A stretch of DNA of 64,000 nucleotides. Origin: Morinoia aosen. Taxonomy: Eukaryota; Arthropoda; Malacostraca; Amphipoda; Talitridae. The notes under the pieces are model-generated. The model was given only the letters and a program-made list of their open reading frames with translations. It had not been told where the DNA came from and did no database searches. Below are positions 63,621-64,000 of this stretch, one piece after another (the stretch's first letter is position 1; the number at the start of each line of letters is the position of its first letter). The stretch lies in assembly GCA_030386875.1 (NCBI GenBank), contig CM059562.1:74644095-74708094 (forward strand), in the 5' to 3' direction. The position numbers and the translations under genes were made by a program.

Positions 63621-64000
63621 GTATTATTTGTAAATAGTGCATTGTCTCTGTAATATAGTGTGTACATTTCCGACAAATGATGAGGGAAGAGATGAATAAT
63701 ATGAGCAAAGAAATGGTGAGTAGTGAAGAAAACCTCTCCGTTAACCAAAATATTTGTTATTTTTCACAGTAAAACAAGAGCAACAAGTTATGCGAGTTTC
63801 TTGGTTCAAGATGTTCAATAAATGCTTTTTGTGGTGGGCTTTTTAGCAGTGAGCGGAGTGTTTGCTTGGCGTTATATCTATGTGGACTTGGAATGCAGTG
63901 TCATGAGTTAATATTGGGTGCTGGTGTGGTGGTAGCCATGATCGTGAACTTGGGTGCTGCACTTCTGTCGATGTATACCGCCCGCCGCTTGGTCACCGTC

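Larger units (their letters stand above)
59372..64000 (+). other. Intron of Gln-rich gene to window end
   Basis: No further exon is identified. It contains weak ~32-bp repeats just after the donor (59430-59500), a partial SINE (61751-62087), a tRNA-type SINE fragment (62490-62690) and a CpG-richer segment (63040-63620). Confidence 0.5.

Noticed and set aside
63023-63748. Arg-rich minus-strand frames in the CpG-richer segment
   Set aside because: Arg-rich translation is expected from GC-rich non-coding DNA; no ATG-to-splice model or domain supports a gene.

Overview
This is a TE-rich, AT-rich animal nuclear sequence with canonical GT-AG introns. The mix of LINE (I, CR1 and RTE types), Ty3/gypsy and mariner elements points to an arthropod, insect or crustacean. 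The species cannot be named from the sequence. No bacterial genes, CRISPR arrays, rRNA genes or functional tRNA genes are visible.

Layout. Positions 1-3.6 kb hold a decayed CR1/Jockey-type LINE on the minus strand. Positions 4.5-14.0 kb hold a complete, very young Ty3/gypsy LTR retrotransposon. Its LTRs are 2161 bp and differ at five sites that I found; the target duplication is ATTG; it carries gag and protease-RT-RNaseH-integrase, and a textbook -1 frameshift signal. It sits inside an older tRNA-derived SINE. Positions 14.4-20.5 kb hold an almost full-length I-type LINE (ORF1 plus endonuclease-RT-RNaseH ORF2) with a few disabling lesions. Positions 20.9-25.0 kb hold a weak candidate terminal exon and a cluster of nested short elements (a SINE family with a hairpin-rich head, TIR elements, large foldback elements).

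Host genes. The only confidently identified gene is SNRNP40 (U5 snRNP 40-kDa WD40 protein) on the plus strand, with eight coding exons from 25416 to 38010 encoding 346 residues. A second plus-strand gene begins at 54643 (5' UTR exon from 54521). It encodes a Gln/His/Met-rich protein of unknown identity, and three exons (193 residues) lie in the window before it runs off the right edge. Between the genes lie further SINEs, an internally deleted mariner with perfect TIRs, a 5'-truncated RTE-type LINE with one frameshift, tandem TIR elements and a mariner fossil.

Most striking observation. The splice junctions of both host genes are repeatedly embedded in tandem duplications: SNRNP40 exon 1 donor (107 bp x 2.7), exon 4 acceptor (22 bp x 4) and donor (about 197 bp x 2), exon 6 acceptor (30 bp x about 18) and donor (108 bp x 2), exon 7 acceptor (43 bp x 3), and three junctions of the Gln-rich gene (86, about 74 and 136 bp). 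Several copies duplicate the splice site itself and so create decoy sites. The three weakest donors (GTCATT, GTCTCT, GTCTCT) all fall at such junctions. A second notable item is a SINE family whose first ~70 nt fold into consecutive hairpins and whose 11 or so copies here are all on the plus strand.
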